A stretch of 64,000 bases of DNA from Gemmataceae bacterium (GCA_019636445.1 JAHBXO010000030.1:1-64000), one strand, 5' to 3'. Positions 43,298 through 52,818 are shown, counted from the first letter of the stretch. Numbers and translations are program-made. Notes: generated from the letters alone by a model not told the origin.

Positions 43298-45253
43298 ATG
43301 GCCAAGTCTTCGAACGAAGCGAAGTTGCCGGTGATCATCGCGCTCGTGTTCTTCATCCTCGCGACGCTCGGCGTCGGCATCTTCGCGTACACCCTCACCG
43401 AAGACGTGACGGCCGCCAAGGAAAATGAAAAGAAGGCGACCGACGAGACGGCGGCGGCGAAGAAGGCCCAGGCGGCGGCCCGCGAAGAGCTGCTGCTCTA
43501 CAAGACGGTTCTGGGCAACCTCGATGCCAACGAACGGGCCACCGTGCAGTCCGGTCTGACCGACGCCGCGGGCTTCCGTGACAAGCACGCCAAGCTGATG
43601 CAGGACCTGACCGGCCGCGTCGATGCCGCCAAGCGGAACGAAGTGAACCGCGCCCCCGGCATCGGCGGCGGCGGCCTCAACCTCGCCGACGCGGTCGTCT
43701 ACAAGTGGGACTGGCCGGCCAACCAGCAGAACCCGCCCCTGCCGGCGGAGTCGATCATCGACGCCTCCGTCCGCAACGTCGCCCAGCGCGAGTTGGCCAA
43801 ACGAAAGAGCGACGCTGAAATCAAGGTCATGCAGGACAGCGTGAAGTCGCTCAACGACGTGATCACCCAGTTTAACGACGCCAAGGCGAAGCTCGAAGCG
43901 CTCAACAAGCAGTACCCCGAAGACGTGAAGGCGGAAGTTTCGAAAGCGATCGCGCAGTTCGACGGCTTCAAGACCCAATTCCAGAATGTGTCGGGCCAAT
44001 ACCGCAAGGACACCGACAAGCTGAACGAAGACCTAGTGGCTCGCGAAGTCACGATCAAGCGGTCCCAGGCCGACAACGACCGCTATAAGGCAGCCGTCGA
44101 CAAGCTCAATGAGCAGTTGGACGCCGGCATCGATCCCTTCCAGTACGACAAGCCCAAGGGCAAGGTCATCCGCCGCTACAGCGAGAACCTCGTCGATGTG
44201 GACCTCGGCTCGGCCGACAACCTCCGCGCCGGACAGACCTTCAGCGTCTTCCCGTCGGACACGCCGACCCGCGGCATGCAGTCCCGCATGCGAAAGGTCC
44301 GCGACCTCGACGGCAAGGAATACGTTCGCCCCGTGCCGAAGGGTACCCTCGAAGTCGTCGACATCCTCGGCGCCAACCTCGCCCAGTGCCGCATCACCAC
44401 CGAGGACTCCCAGGTCCGTGACCGCATCCTCGCCGGCGACCTGCTCTACAACGCCGTCTGGAACAAGGGCGCTTCCGAGCACATCGTTCTGTTCGGCATC
44501 TTCGACATCGACGGCGACGGCCGGGACGACATCCAGACGATCGTGAAGAACCTCTCCAAGGTCGGCGTCGCGGTCGACGGCTACTTCGACCTCGCGAAGA
44601 TGAAGTGGGAAGGTGAAATCACGAGCCGCACCACGTTCGCGGTCGAAGGCTACTACCCGTCCGTGGGCATCGCCGACGGCAACCGCGACGGCAAGATCAA
44701 GATCCTCGGCGCCCTCGCCGACGCCAAGAAGACCGCCAAGGACAAAGGCCTCCGCATCCTCCGCCCGCGCGACTTCTTCCCGCGCATCGGCTACAACGCG
44801 AAGCTGGACATCACGGAAGAGGCGATCAATTCGGCGGCGACGTACTACCTGCGAGTCTCGGGGATGGACACAATAGATACGGCACCCAATCCGCTAGTTG
44901 GAGGAAATATACCCCCAGCAGGTACCGAAGAAACGACAGAAGCTTTAAAAGCTATCCTGAAAGCAGTTAAGGAATTGAAGGAACCCAAGAACGGAAATCT
45001 TATTCCTCTATCTGAAGCCATCTCCTTCCTTGAGGCGCCACCTGTTCCAGGACTGAACTCGATAGGAACTGATACATATTCAACTATGTTGGATGAGAAG
45101 AAGATCATCCAGCAATTTGGAAATCCAGATGAAATTATTAATGAAATTGCACGAGATAATATCAACTCAAAAATGTTGCGCTATGGATGGCTGAGGATAT
45201 ATGTAAAGCAAAACGGTGAGATCTGGTACGTAAAGCGTTTTCTTGGCAAGTAA
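43298..45253 (+). CDS. membrane-anchored coiled-coil protein with a foreign-looking AT-rich C-terminus
   Basis: 651 residues. One transmembrane helix ('PVIIALVFFILATLGVGIFAYTL', about 11-33), then long helical coiled-coil segments (about 34-90 and 150-280), and a globular part ('GKVIRRYSENLVDVDLGSADNLRAGQTFSVFP', about 288-525). The last ~125 codons (from about 44870) differ sharply in base composition (A/T-rich, many AAA/GAA/ATT) and end 'LRIYVKQNGEIWYVKRFLGK'. The first part resembles a Gemmata-type conserved protein. No function known. Divergent from polA across about 240 bp with no other gene. Confidence 0.7.
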   Translation: MAKSSNEAKLPVIIALVFFILATLGVGIFAYTLTEDVTAAKENEKKATDETAAAKKAQAAAREELLLYKTVLGNLDANERATVQSGLTDAAGFRDKHAKLMQDLTGRVDAAKRNEVNRAPGIGGGGLNLADAVVYKWDWPANQQNPPLPAESIIDASVRNVAQRELAKRKSDAEIKVMQDSVKSLNDVITQFNDAKAKLEALNKQYPEDVKAEVSKAIAQFDGFKTQFQNVSGQYRKDTDKLNEDLVAREVTIKRSQADNDRYKAAVDKLNEQLDAGIDPFQYDKPKGKVIRRYSENLVDVDLGSADNLRAGQTFSVFPSDTPTRGMQSRMRKVRDLDGKEYVRPVPKGTLEVVDILGANLAQCRITTEDSQVRDRILAGDLLYNAVWNKGASEHIVLFGIFDIDGDGRDDIQTIVKNLSKVGVAVDGYFDLAKMKWEGEITSRTTFAVEGYYPSVGIADGNRDGKIKILGALADAKKTAKDKGLRILRPRDFFPRIGYNAKLDITEEAINSAATYYLRVSGMDTIDTAPNPLVGGNIPPAGTEETTEALKAILKAVKELKEPKNGNLIPLSEAISFLEAPPVPGLNSIGTDTYSTMLDEKKIIQQFGNPDEIINEIARDNINSKMLRYGWLRIYVKQNGEIWYVKRFLGK

Positions 45254-45295
45254 TATTCTCTTGGCTGATCGATCATTCGGCAGTTCGGTTGAGTT

Positions 45296-45378
45296 GTAGG
45301 GCGGGTCAAGGTTTGGCGTCGACCCGCCGAACCCGCCGTGACGACGGCGGGTCGGGGCCAAGCCTTGACCCGCCCTAC
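45296..45378. repeat. 83-bp hairpin repeat
   Basis: Outer arms GTAGGGCGGGTCAAGG / CCTTGACCCGCCCTAC enclose inner arms of GGCGTCGACCCGCC and GGCGGGTC type. It occupies the gap between the convergent coiled-coil and phosphopantetheinyl-transferase genes and could end both transcripts. Confidence 0.8.
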
Positions 45379-45383
45379 GGGAT

Positions 45384-46076
45384 TCAACGCCACCGGAACG
45401 GCGTTTCACTTTCGATCGCCATGCTGGCGAGGTAGCCCTGCTCCGGTTCCCACGAGAGCAACCGCCATTCTCCACTTTCGGCCGCATGATCGAAACGAAC
45501 GATCCGAGGAGCGTTCCGCGGATCGAGGTCGACGACGCATTTGTCCACGTTCTGGATGCCGGTGCCGACGGCTTTGAGCAGCGCTTCCTTGCCCGTCCAG
45601 CCGCGGAAGAAACCCGCGAGTTTGAGATCGACCGGCAGCCTTCGATATTGTTCGCGCTCGTCGGGTCCGAAGAAACGTTCGACCAGCCCGTCGGCGTTTT
45701 CGACCGGACGGAGCTGTTCGAGGTCGACGCCGACGCGCCGGTTGGCGACGGCGACGAGGCCGCGCTCGCCGGAGTGGGTGACGTTGAATTGGAGGCGTCC
45801 TTCCGCGAGGACCGGCTTGCCGTCGGGTTCGACCGTCAGCGGCACGTCGCGAGGTTCGATTCCCAGATATCCGCCGAGAATCCGCCGCAGCGCAGTGCGG
45901 GCGGCGCGGAACTGCTCGCGCGGCCGGTCAATCGCATAGCGCGCAGCTCGGACCCGCTCCGACGAACTCAGCACTTCGATCGTCGGTACGACGAGCGGGA
46001 ACCGCCAGACGTGGACCTCGTCCGCGCCGGGCGGCGGGATCGGAACGCGGTCCAACGTCGTTTCGATCAAGTTCAT
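45384..46076 (-). CDS. 4'-phosphopantetheinyl transferase (Sfp type)
   Basis: About 230 residues from ATG 46076 (MNLIETTLDRV); an ATG at 46130 would add 18. 'LQFNVTHSGERGLVAV', 'RRVGVDLEQLRPV' (metal-binding D and E) and 'FFRGWTGKEALLKAVGTGI' are the Sfp/AcpT motifs. It loads the phosphopantetheine arm of CoA onto acyl or peptidyl carrier proteins. No NRPS or PKS gene is nearby, so the partner is probably fatty-acid ACP or a distant cluster. Confidence 0.93.
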   Translation of the reverse strand: MNLIETTLDRVPIPPPGADEVHVWRFPLVVPTIEVLSSSERVRAARYAIDRPREQFRAARTALRRILGGYLGIEPRDVPLTVEPDGKPVLAEGRLQFNVTHSGERGLVAVANRRVGVDLEQLRPVENADGLVERFFGPDEREQYRRLPVDLKLAGFFRGWTGKEALLKAVGTGIQNVDKCVVDLDPRNAPRIVRFDHAAESGEWRLLSWEPEQGYLASMAIESETPFRWR

Positions 46077-46183
46077 GGCTTTCATTTTGTATTTTTCATT
46101 CGTCATTGGGAATTGGTCCGGGAATTCCACATCTTGAAATGGTTGATCTTGCGGTTCGTCCGGCCCGACGCTACGACCACGCC

Positions 46184-47107
46184 ATGAATCTCCTATGGCT
46201 TGCCTGCGCGCTTGCAGCCCCGCCGGCGCTCACCGTCGATGCGGCGACAGTCAATCGCGGCGACGTCCGTGGCGGACCGATCCTGTCGCAGACCTTCCGC
46301 GTGACGAACGCGTCGGCGGAGACGATCGTCCTCGCCGGTCTCGATTCCGGCTGCGGCTGCCTGAAGCGGTCCGTTTCGAAAAACGAGCTGAAGCCAGGCG
46401 AGTCCGCGACGGTATCGATGGATGTAAACACTCTGACGCAGCCGGACGGACCGCAGACTTGGACCTTGAAGCTGCGGCACCGTCCGGCGACGCGGGCGAA
46501 GACCGAGCCGGACGACACGCTGGAATTGAAAGTGACGGCGAAGCTCGCGCGCGAGGTCAGCGTCACTCCGCCGATGATTTCCGTATCCACGGAGGCGGCC
46601 GCGACGGCGACGATCGCGCTCGCCGACAAAAGGGCGAAGCCGCTGACCATCACGAAAGTCGCGACCAGTTCCTCGCACTTCGCGGCGAAGTTCACCGGCA
46701 AGAACGGCCAGTACGCGATCGAGTTGGCGATCGCGGCCGATCTGTCCGCCGGCACGCACGACGAAACCGTGACGATCTTCACCGACGACGCGCATTACGC
46801 GGAGCTGCGGGTGCCGGCCCGGATCGTGAAGCGCGCGAAGAACGCGGTGAACGCCTATCCCGAAGCGCTGGACCTGGACGGGGGCAAAGGGATCGTACAA
46901 TTCCGGCGCGCCGACGGGCAGCCGGTGAAGATCGCTTCGGCGACCTGTGCGACGGCGGGCGTGACGGTCACGTCGTCGAGTGGAAGCGGCCCAGTCGCGA
47001 CGGTGAAGGTCGTCGCGACGACCGACCGCGGCAAGGCCGACGTGGTCGTGACTTTCGCCGAACCGGACGGCGCGACGCGCACGGTGCCGGTGCGCTGGGG
47101 CGACTGA
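46184..47107 (+). CDS. DUF1573 secreted protein
   Basis: 307 residues from ATG 46184. Signal peptide MNLLWLACALAAPPALT, then the DUF1573 core 'ILSQTFRVTNASAETIVLAGLDSGCGCLKRSVSKNELKPGESATVSMDVNT', including the conserved CGC pair after the first strand. A second beta-sandwich ('FRRADGQPVKIASATC') follows. DUF1573 proteins are abundant periplasmic Ig-like proteins in planctomycetes; role unknown. An in-frame upstream start at 46106 would hide the signal peptide. Confidence 0.85.
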   Translation: MNLLWLACALAAPPALTVDAATVNRGDVRGGPILSQTFRVTNASAETIVLAGLDSGCGCLKRSVSKNELKPGESATVSMDVNTLTQPDGPQTWTLKLRHRPATRAKTEPDDTLELKVTAKLAREVSVTPPMISVSTEAAATATIALADKRAKPLTITKVATSSSHFAAKFTGKNGQYAIELAIAADLSAGTHDETVTIFTDDAHYAELRVPARIVKRAKNAVNAYPEALDLDGGKGIVQFRRADGQPVKIASATCATAGVTVTSSSGSGPVATVKVVATTDRGKADVVVTFAEPDGATRTVPVRWGD

Positions 47108-47184
47108 AAAGCATCTTTCCTCGCCGCACGGATCGGACCGACGTAAACTGACCGAGTTCGAACCCCCACCGAGGAGTCACCACC

Positions 47185-47808
47185 ATGGCCCATTCACTGC
47201 CGGCCCTGCCATACGCCTTCAACGCCCTTGAGCCGCACGTCGACGCGCTCACGATGGAGATCCACAGCCAGCGCCACCACAAGGCGTACGTGGACAACCT
47301 GAACAAGGCGCTCGAACCCCATGCCGACCTCCAGGCTCACGACATCGTCGCGCTGCTGCGGAACATCAAGACGGTGCCGGATGCGATCCGACAAGCCGTG
47401 ATCAACAACGGCGGCGGACACCACAACCATGCCATCTTCTGGGAAATCATGGCTCCCGGCGCCGGCGGCGAACCGACGGGCGCGATCAGCGACGCCATCA
47501 AGGCCGCCTTCGGCGACTTCGCCAAGTTCAAGGACACCGTCAAGCAGAACGCCCTCACGCAGTTCGGCAGCGGCTGGAGCTGGCTGATCTGGAACACGGC
47601 CGCCGGCAAGATCGAGGCAATCAAGAAGCCGAATCAGGACAGTCCGTTGATGGATGGCAACGTGCCGCTGCTGGGCATCGACGTGTGGGAACATGCCTAT
47701 TACCTGAAGTATCAGAACAAGCGCGCCGACTACGTCGACGCCTGGTGGAACGTGGTGAACTGGAACAAGGTGAACGAACTCTTCGCGAACGCGAAGGCCG
47801 GGAAGTAA
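47185..47808 (+). CDS. sodA: superoxide dismutase, manganese type by sequence
   Basis: 207 residues. Metal ligands His27, His82, Asp166 and His170 ('DVWEHAYYLKYQNKR') are present. Gln151 in 'KKPNQDSPLM' and the 'GGHHNHAIFW' block fit the Mn-type rather than the Fe-type outer sphere. It dismutates superoxide in the cytoplasm. ATG at 47185 follows 'CACCGAGGAG'. The gene converges on the cyclase gene with a strong shared terminator. Confidence 0.95.
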   Translation: MAHSLPALPYAFNALEPHVDALTMEIHSQRHHKAYVDNLNKALEPHADLQAHDIVALLRNIKTVPDAIRQAVINNGGGHHNHAIFWEIMAPGAGGEPTGAISDAIKAAFGDFAKFKDTVKQNALTQFGSGWSWLIWNTAAGKIEAIKKPNQDSPLMDGNVPLLGIDVWEHAYYLKYQNKRADYVDAWWNVVNWNKVNELFANAKAGK

Positions 47809-47830
47809 GCGACGAAATGGGTTTCGTTTC

Positions 47831-47865
47831 AAAACGCAAAACGGCCTCCGCCGTTTTGCGTTTTT
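47831..47865. terminator. bidirectional rho-independent terminator
   Basis: AAAACGCAAAACGGC pairs with GCCGTTTTGCGTTTT across a CTCC loop; 15-bp perfect stem with A-run and T-run on the two sides. It sits 22 bp after sodA stop and touches the end of the convergent cyclase gene. Confidence 0.93.
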
Positions 47866-50800
47866 CATTTTGAATTGATCCGTTCCATCAGTTCCTTCGC
47901 TCGCCGTGCGTGTTCGGCGCTGCCGGCAATCGCGCCCAACGCCGCGTGCGCCATCGCCTGCTCGAACGGCATTGCGTATTTCTCCGCGGACTTGAGGCTC
48001 CGCCGGTAGCACCGCACCGCCGAGCGCCGCCAGCCCGTGCGTTCGTAGTATCGCCCCTTGACCCACAACGCCGTCGGCTTCCCGATCGGGTACATGAGGC
48101 TGAATTCGCCAAGGATTTTCGTCAGCTGCCGGAGGCGGCGTTTCATTTCGACCGGGTCGCGGTCCCACAGTCCGAGGTAGACTTCGGCGAGGCCGGCGTA
48201 GGCGGGCGGCAGGTAGTGCGAGATTTGATTGGTGCGCGAGATGATGGTCTCGGCGGCGTCGGCCGCGGCGCGGGCGCCCTCGGCGTCGCCCCGGCGCCAG
48301 CGAGCCAGCGCGAGCACGCCGTTGCCCAGAATCTGGTCCGCGAGCGGGATCGTGGCATGGGCGGCGAGGACGGCGGCGAGCGCGGCGGCCGCCGGCGCGA
48401 TCCGCTCGCTAGCGGGTTCGATCTCGAGCAGGCATGCGAGCTGCCAGCTCAGGCCCCACACCTGCACTTGCGGCACGCCGCGTCGGGTGCCGGCTTCTTC
48501 GAGCCGCCGCGACAATGCCACGCTCGCGCGGAAATCCCCCCGGCGCGACAGGGCGTTCGCAAGCGTGAACCCGCTCTCGTACCAGCGCCGTTTCTCGCCG
48601 TTGCGATCGGTGATTTCCATCGCACGCGTGAGGTTGTCGATGGCCTCGTCCCACGCGCCGACGGTAACCCAGTAGACCCCGCGGATGAATTCGACATACG
48701 CGGAGCAGGACGGTTGATCGACGCGGCGGGCCATGTCGCGGGCGCGGGCGGCGTAGGTGCGCGCCGAGCCGTGCATCAGCAGCAGGCCGGAGAAGACCGA
48801 CGCGTGCGAGAGGTTCCTCGCCAGTTCCGGGCACTCGCCGACCGTCTCCGTGAGGTTCAGCGCCCGGTACGCGGCGTGGACAGAGGGCACCTTGGCGTTG
48901 TTTAGATAGTGGATCTGCACGAGCCGTTCGTAAGCTCGCGCCGCTTCGATCCGCCGCGGTCCATCGAGTGACTTGCGGAAGCGGAACAGGGTCGGCAGCG
49001 CGCGGTGGAGTTGCTGCCGCGTGAATTCCTTCAGGGCCGCAACGACGTACCCGGCAGTCGTACGCGGCATCGGGAAGCCGAGCAACTCGAGCGCCACCGT
49101 ATAGTGATCGCGCGCGGCCCTCAGATCGCTGAGGTTGTAGTGCGCCTCGGCGAGCTGCCGTTCCCAGCCGGCGCGGCGGAAGCGATCGCCGGTGCCCCCG
49201 TCCAGCGCGAGTGCCTGCGAGAAGAACGTCACGGCCTCCTCGTGCGCGCAGTCGCGCATCGCGTTTTCGCCCGACTTCTCAAGGTAATCGATCGCCTTCG
49301 CCCCGCGCTCGGTGTTCGACCAGTGCTTTGCCAGCAGCGGGTAATACGGTGAGAGGTCGCCGACGTGGTTCCGCTCGTACCACTCCGCCACCACCTGATG
49401 CAGCTTCTTCCGTTGCGCCGGCGCCATCATCTGGTACGACACCTCCTGCGTGATGACGTGCTTGAAGCTGTACGCCGGGTCCGGGTCCGGCGAATCCAGC
49501 ATCGTCAGGCTCTGAGCGATCAACGTGTCCAGGTGGCGATCCAGGTGCGGCTTGTCGTCCTCAATCGGCGACACGTCGCGCAGCAGGTTCTTCGAGAAGG
49601 TGCGGCCGATGACGCTCGCGACCTTCAGCGTGAGCTGCTCCGGCGGTGCGAGGCGGTCGATCCGGCTCGTCACCACGCCCTGCACGTTGTCCGGGAATGC
49701 CAGCGAGCGCAGGTCCTGTCCGTCCGCGACGGAGCAAACGCCGTCCCGTACCACGATCTTGCCCGCATCCCGCAGGGCGTACGCCAACTCCTCCAGGAAG
49801 AACGGATTCCCCTGCGCTTTCGCGCGCAGCAATTCGGCGACCGATTCCGGCAGGTCCGCGACGCCGAGCCGACGGCGCACCAGCGCGAGGCTCTCGTCAA
49901 CCGAGAGCGGGCCGAGCGCGAGCTTGCGCGTCGTCGGCAGCGCCGCCAGCGGAGTGAAGTCCCGCGGCAGCGGCTCCGCCAGCGGGCGAGTCACGAGTAC
50001 GAGCATGAGCCCCGGCACCTGTTCTGCCGCCGCTCGCGCCAGCGACCACGACGCCGAGTCCAGCCAGTGGCAGTCCTCTAGGATCAGTTGCAGGGGTGCC
50101 CGTTCCGTCGCCCGCGCCAACAGCCGCACCAACAGCGCGTTCGTGGCGCTGGCGCGCACTTCACCGAACATGTCCGCCGTCCGCGCCGTCGCCGGGAAAT
50201 CCAGCGTCAGTACGCTGTCGAGCAAGGGGGCCAGTGGTTCCAGGTCGGGGTCGAACGCGAGCTGCGCGAGCACGTTCCGTCGCTGCATTTCGATGGATTC
50301 GTTCGCGTCGAGGCGGAACAGCTGACGAAACACGACTCGCCACGCGAAGTACGGCGTCGATCGCTCGATGGCGAGCGCGGCGCCCAGCCAGGTCGTCAAT
50401 TCCAGCTTCCTTGCCAAGCCCTGCAAGGTGGCCACCAGCGTCGATTTGCCGATCCCCGCTTCGCCCTCGATCAGCACGACGCTGGACTCGCGATCGTCGA
50501 TCAGCTTGCGGGCGATCACTTCGAGGCGGTCGCGCTCGGGGACACGGCCGACCATCTCGCCGACCAGCTTCGCATCCGTGGTGGAGCGCGTCGGGGCGAG
50601 CGGGCGGAAGTTCGGCGTCGGATGCGCCTTGCCCTTCAGTTGAATTGGCGGCAGGGTTTCCCAATCGAAGCGGTCCCGGCCGGCGCGGTAAGTCGCCTCG
50701 TCGCACAGGATGCCGCCCTTCGCGGCCACCATCAGGCGCGCCGAGAGGTTCACGACGTCGCCGATGATCGTGAACTCGCAACGGCGTTCGCTGCCAATCG

Positions 50801-51878
50801 TTCCACAGAAGGCCCGGCCGCTGGTCACGCCGATGGAGCAGTGCCAACCGAGTTCGGCAAGCCGCGCGCGCAGCGCCAGCGCCGCGAGGGTGCCGCGAAT
50901 CGCATCGTCCTCGTGCGCGAGCGGTGGCAGGCCAAACGCGGCGACGAACGTCACCCCCTTCTCGTCGGTACTCAGTTTGTTGACGCTCCCCTCAAAGCGA
51001 TACAACTCGGTTTGCAGCGCAGTCATGGCCTCCTGCGACTGGACCAGCGGCGTACGGTGGCTCATCCCCGGCAGGTTGACGAAGAGCACGGTGAGACGTC
51101 GCAGCTCGGCAAGCCAGCCGGATTGACGCGCCGCGAGGCGATTATGAATCGCCGCCGGCACGAATCCCAACAGGTTCGGCACGGCCGCGTCGGTCACGGC
51201 GACGGCCGGAGACAGAGGAGGCGGCGACTCCTCCGCAAGTTCGTCGAGACGCGCAAAGCCCGGCGCCAGCTCCGTTCCACTTCCGATGGGTAACACGTGA
51301 CCGGCGGCGACGGCACCGAGTACGACCTGGCCCGTTTCCCCGACACCGGCGGCCAGCGTGGCCTCCAGGACCGGCGGACCGACGCAAACGAACTCCCAAC
51401 GCTGGAAGACACCGCCGACGCAGATGAGATGAAATGGACCGGCACCGACGCCGACTCGAAGGAAGAGCTTGTGCCCGGTGTCGGAGGTAAAGGTTTGCAG
51501 GACGTGCTGGACGGCGCGGCCGCAACGCGCCGCCGTGCGCGCGGCGCGCTCCACCCCCGATTCGGAATCGGCCGGCCAGATCGCGAGCAGGGCATCGCCC
51601 GCAAATTTGATCACATCACCGCCGTGCGCCGCGATGACGTCGATGAGTCGGCCGAAATAGGCATTCAGGACTTGCGTGAGTTCCTCGACCCCTTCCGCAC
51701 CCCGTGCGCCCAGCCGCTCGCTCAAGGCCGTGAAACCGGAGATGTCCGCAAAAAGCACGGCTCCGCCCGCCGCTTCGACCGTCGCACGCTCCAGCGGTTC
51801 GGGCCGTTCGACCATCCGCCGGACCAGATAGGCCGGTACGTAGCGCGCAATATCTTCGGACCGGACCCGAGGGGCCAT
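47865..51878 (-). CDS. soluble-adenylyl-cyclase-like protein: two cyclase homology domains, AAA/NTPase, TPR
   Basis: 1337 residues from ATG 51878 (AGGTGG 6 bp upstream; a GTG at 51887 adds three). First class-III cyclase domain (about 38-200): 'VLFADISGF' with metal Asp45 and 'GDVIKFAGDALLAIW' with Asp95. Second cyclase domain (about 260-420): 'LTVLFVNLPGM' and 'STDEKGVTFVAAFG', lacking the first metal Asp. Next an NTPase of the STAND/AAA kind with P-loop 'VLIEGEAGIGKSTLVATL' (about 470-490), then helical TPR-like repeats to the end. This order is that of mammalian soluble adenylyl cyclase. Presumed to make cAMP in the cytoplasm with the NTPase and TPR part as sensor. Confidence 0.9.
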   Translation of the reverse strand: MAPRVRSEDIARYVPAYLVRRMVERPEPLERATVEAAGGAVLFADISGFTALSERLGARGAEGVEELTQVLNAYFGRLIDVIAAHGGDVIKFAGDALLAIWPADSESGVERAARTAARCGRAVQHVLQTFTSDTGHKLFLRVGVGAGPFHLICVGGVFQRWEFVCVGPPVLEATLAAGVGETGQVVLGAVAAGHVLPIGSGTELAPGFARLDELAEESPPPLSPAVAVTDAAVPNLLGFVPAAIHNRLAARQSGWLAELRRLTVLFVNLPGMSHRTPLVQSQEAMTALQTELYRFEGSVNKLSTDEKGVTFVAAFGLPPLAHEDDAIRGTLAALALRARLAELGWHCSIGVTSGRAFCGTIGSERRCEFTIIGDVVNLSARLMVAAKGGILCDEATYRAGRDRFDWETLPPIQLKGKAHPTPNFRPLAPTRSTTDAKLVGEMVGRVPERDRLEVIARKLIDDRESSVVLIEGEAGIGKSTLVATLQGLARKLELTTWLGAALAIERSTPYFAWRVVFRQLFRLDANESIEMQRRNVLAQLAFDPDLEPLAPLLDSVLTLDFPATARTADMFGEVRASATNALLVRLLARATERAPLQLILEDCHWLDSASWSLARAAAEQVPGLMLVLVTRPLAEPLPRDFTPLAALPTTRKLALGPLSVDESLALVRRRLGVADLPESVAELLRAKAQGNPFFLEELAYALRDAGKIVVRDGVCSVADGQDLRSLAFPDNVQGVVTSRIDRLAPPEQLTLKVASVIGRTFSKNLLRDVSPIEDDKPHLDRHLDTLIAQSLTMLDSPDPDPAYSFKHVITQEVSYQMMAPAQRKKLHQVVAEWYERNHVGDLSPYYPLLAKHWSNTERGAKAIDYLEKSGENAMRDCAHEEAVTFFSQALALDGGTGDRFRRAGWERQLAEAHYNLSDLRAARDHYTVALELLGFPMPRTTAGYVVAALKEFTRQQLHRALPTLFRFRKSLDGPRRIEAARAYERLVQIHYLNNAKVPSVHAAYRALNLTETVGECPELARNLSHASVFSGLLLMHGSARTYAARARDMARRVDQPSCSAYVEFIRGVYWVTVGAWDEAIDNLTRAMEITDRNGEKRRWYESGFTLANALSRRGDFRASVALSRRLEEAGTRRGVPQVQVWGLSWQLACLLEIEPASERIAPAAAALAAVLAAHATIPLADQILGNGVLALARWRRGDAEGARAAADAAETIISRTNQISHYLPPAYAGLAEVYLGLWDRDPVEMKRRLRQLTKILGEFSLMYPIGKPTALWVKGRYYERTGWRRSAVRCYRRSLKSAEKYAMPFEQAMAHAALGAIAGSAEHARRAKELMERINSK

Positions 51879-52044
51879 GCGATCCACCTGCGGACAACGA
51901 ATGGAACCGGGGCTATCTTAGCCGTGCCTGCCGCGCCGGTCGCCTCCGCTTTTTCCGGGAATATCGGCGGTCGCCGAGTATCACTAGAAGAGTGTCCGCC
52001 GTAAGGCGGCTTGATATCGCCCGTCTCGTTGTGGAGGATTCCCC

Positions 52045-52506
52045 ATGCGTGGTTTGCTCGCTTTGGCGCCGGTCCTCGCGCTCCTGGTCGGCTGCGGCGG
52101 CTCGTCTTCGTCGACCACTCCCGCCCCGGCCAAAGACCCCGTCAAGGCCGTGACCGAGGGCGCCAAGGATCTCGCCAAAGATGCCAAGGATGCCGCCAAG
52201 GATCTGGCCAAGGATGTTATGGAGGGCGCCAAGGACCTCGCCAAAGATGCCAAGGACAAGGTCGAGGCCGGCAAGGCCGAACTCGCGAAGCTCGCCGAAC
52301 TCGCCACCAAGGAATACCCTGCGATCCAAACTAAGATCAACGGGCTGACCGGGGACGCCAAGACGAAGGCCACCGATACCTTCGAAGCACTCAAGAAGAT
52401 GGTCGAAGACGCCAAGACTGCGGTGAGCGACCCGGCCAAATGGAAGGCCGCGATGGACGCGATCACCATGAAGCTCGCGGATCTCAAGAAACAAGTCGGA
52501 CTGTAA
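52045..52506 (+). CDS. lipoprotein with LEA-like repeats
   Basis: 153 residues. A lipoprotein signal 'LAPVLALLVGC' with Cys17. Residues about 37-80 are near-tandem 11-residue AKDLAKDAKDx units, giving a strongly amphipathic, Ala/Lys/Asp-rich helix like late-embryogenesis-abundant (desiccation) or apolipoprotein repeats. The rest is helical. Probably membrane-tethered and helical in the periplasm. No family function known. Confidence 0.72.
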   Translation: MRGLLALAPVLALLVGCGGSSSSTTPAPAKDPVKAVTEGAKDLAKDAKDAAKDLAKDVMEGAKDLAKDAKDKVEAGKAELAKLAELATKEYPAIQTKINGLTGDAKTKATDTFEALKKMVEDAKTAVSDPAKWKAAMDAITMKLADLKKQVGL

Positions 52507-52516
52507 GCCGACCCTG

Positions 52517-52543
52517 CGGCCGTGCCCGCGTCGGGCACGGCCG
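52517..52543 (+). terminator. hairpin terminator after the LEA-like lipoprotein gene
   Basis: Perfect 12-bp stem CGGCCGTGCCCG / CGGGCACGGCCG with a 3-base loop, 11 bp after the stop, followed by TCGTTCT. Separates the two small lipoprotein genes. Confidence 0.75.
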
Positions 52544-52575
52544 TCGTTCTCCCCTCGTTCCAAGGAACCGATTCG

Positions 52576-52806
52576 ATGTACCGCAAACTCCTCGGCGGCT
52601 GCGCCCTCGTCGCGGCCCTGGCCTTCACCGTCGGCTGCGGCGGCAGCTCGTCCGGCCCATCCAAGGAAGAACAAGAAAAGCGGGCCAAGGAAAACATGGA
52701 GATGATGAAGAAGAACATGCCGGGCGGCGGCGCGGCCCCGGCCCCCGGCGGCGCGGCCCCCATGGGCGGTAGTACCGTTCCGATGACCGATCCGGCCAAG
52801 AAGTAA
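52576..52806 (+). CDS. small lipoprotein
   Basis: 76 residues from ATG 52576 (MYRKLLGGCALVAAL). The lipobox TVGC places the modified Cys at 21. The mature part is short, charged then Gly/Pro/Met-rich ('KNMPGGGAAPAPGG'), probably disordered. Function unknown. Followed by an imperfect hairpin at 52819-52866. Confidence 0.6.
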   Translation: MYRKLLGGCALVAALAFTVGCGGSSSGPSKEEQEKRAKENMEMMKKNMPGGGAAPAPGGAAPMGGSTVPMTDPAKK

Positions 52807-52818
52807 TCGGATTTCCCG

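Noticed and set aside
51887..52674. Minus-strand 253-residue frame across the LEA-like lipoprotein gene
   Set aside because: Gly/Leu-rich repeats merely mirror the AKDLAKDAKD repeats of the plus-strand gene.
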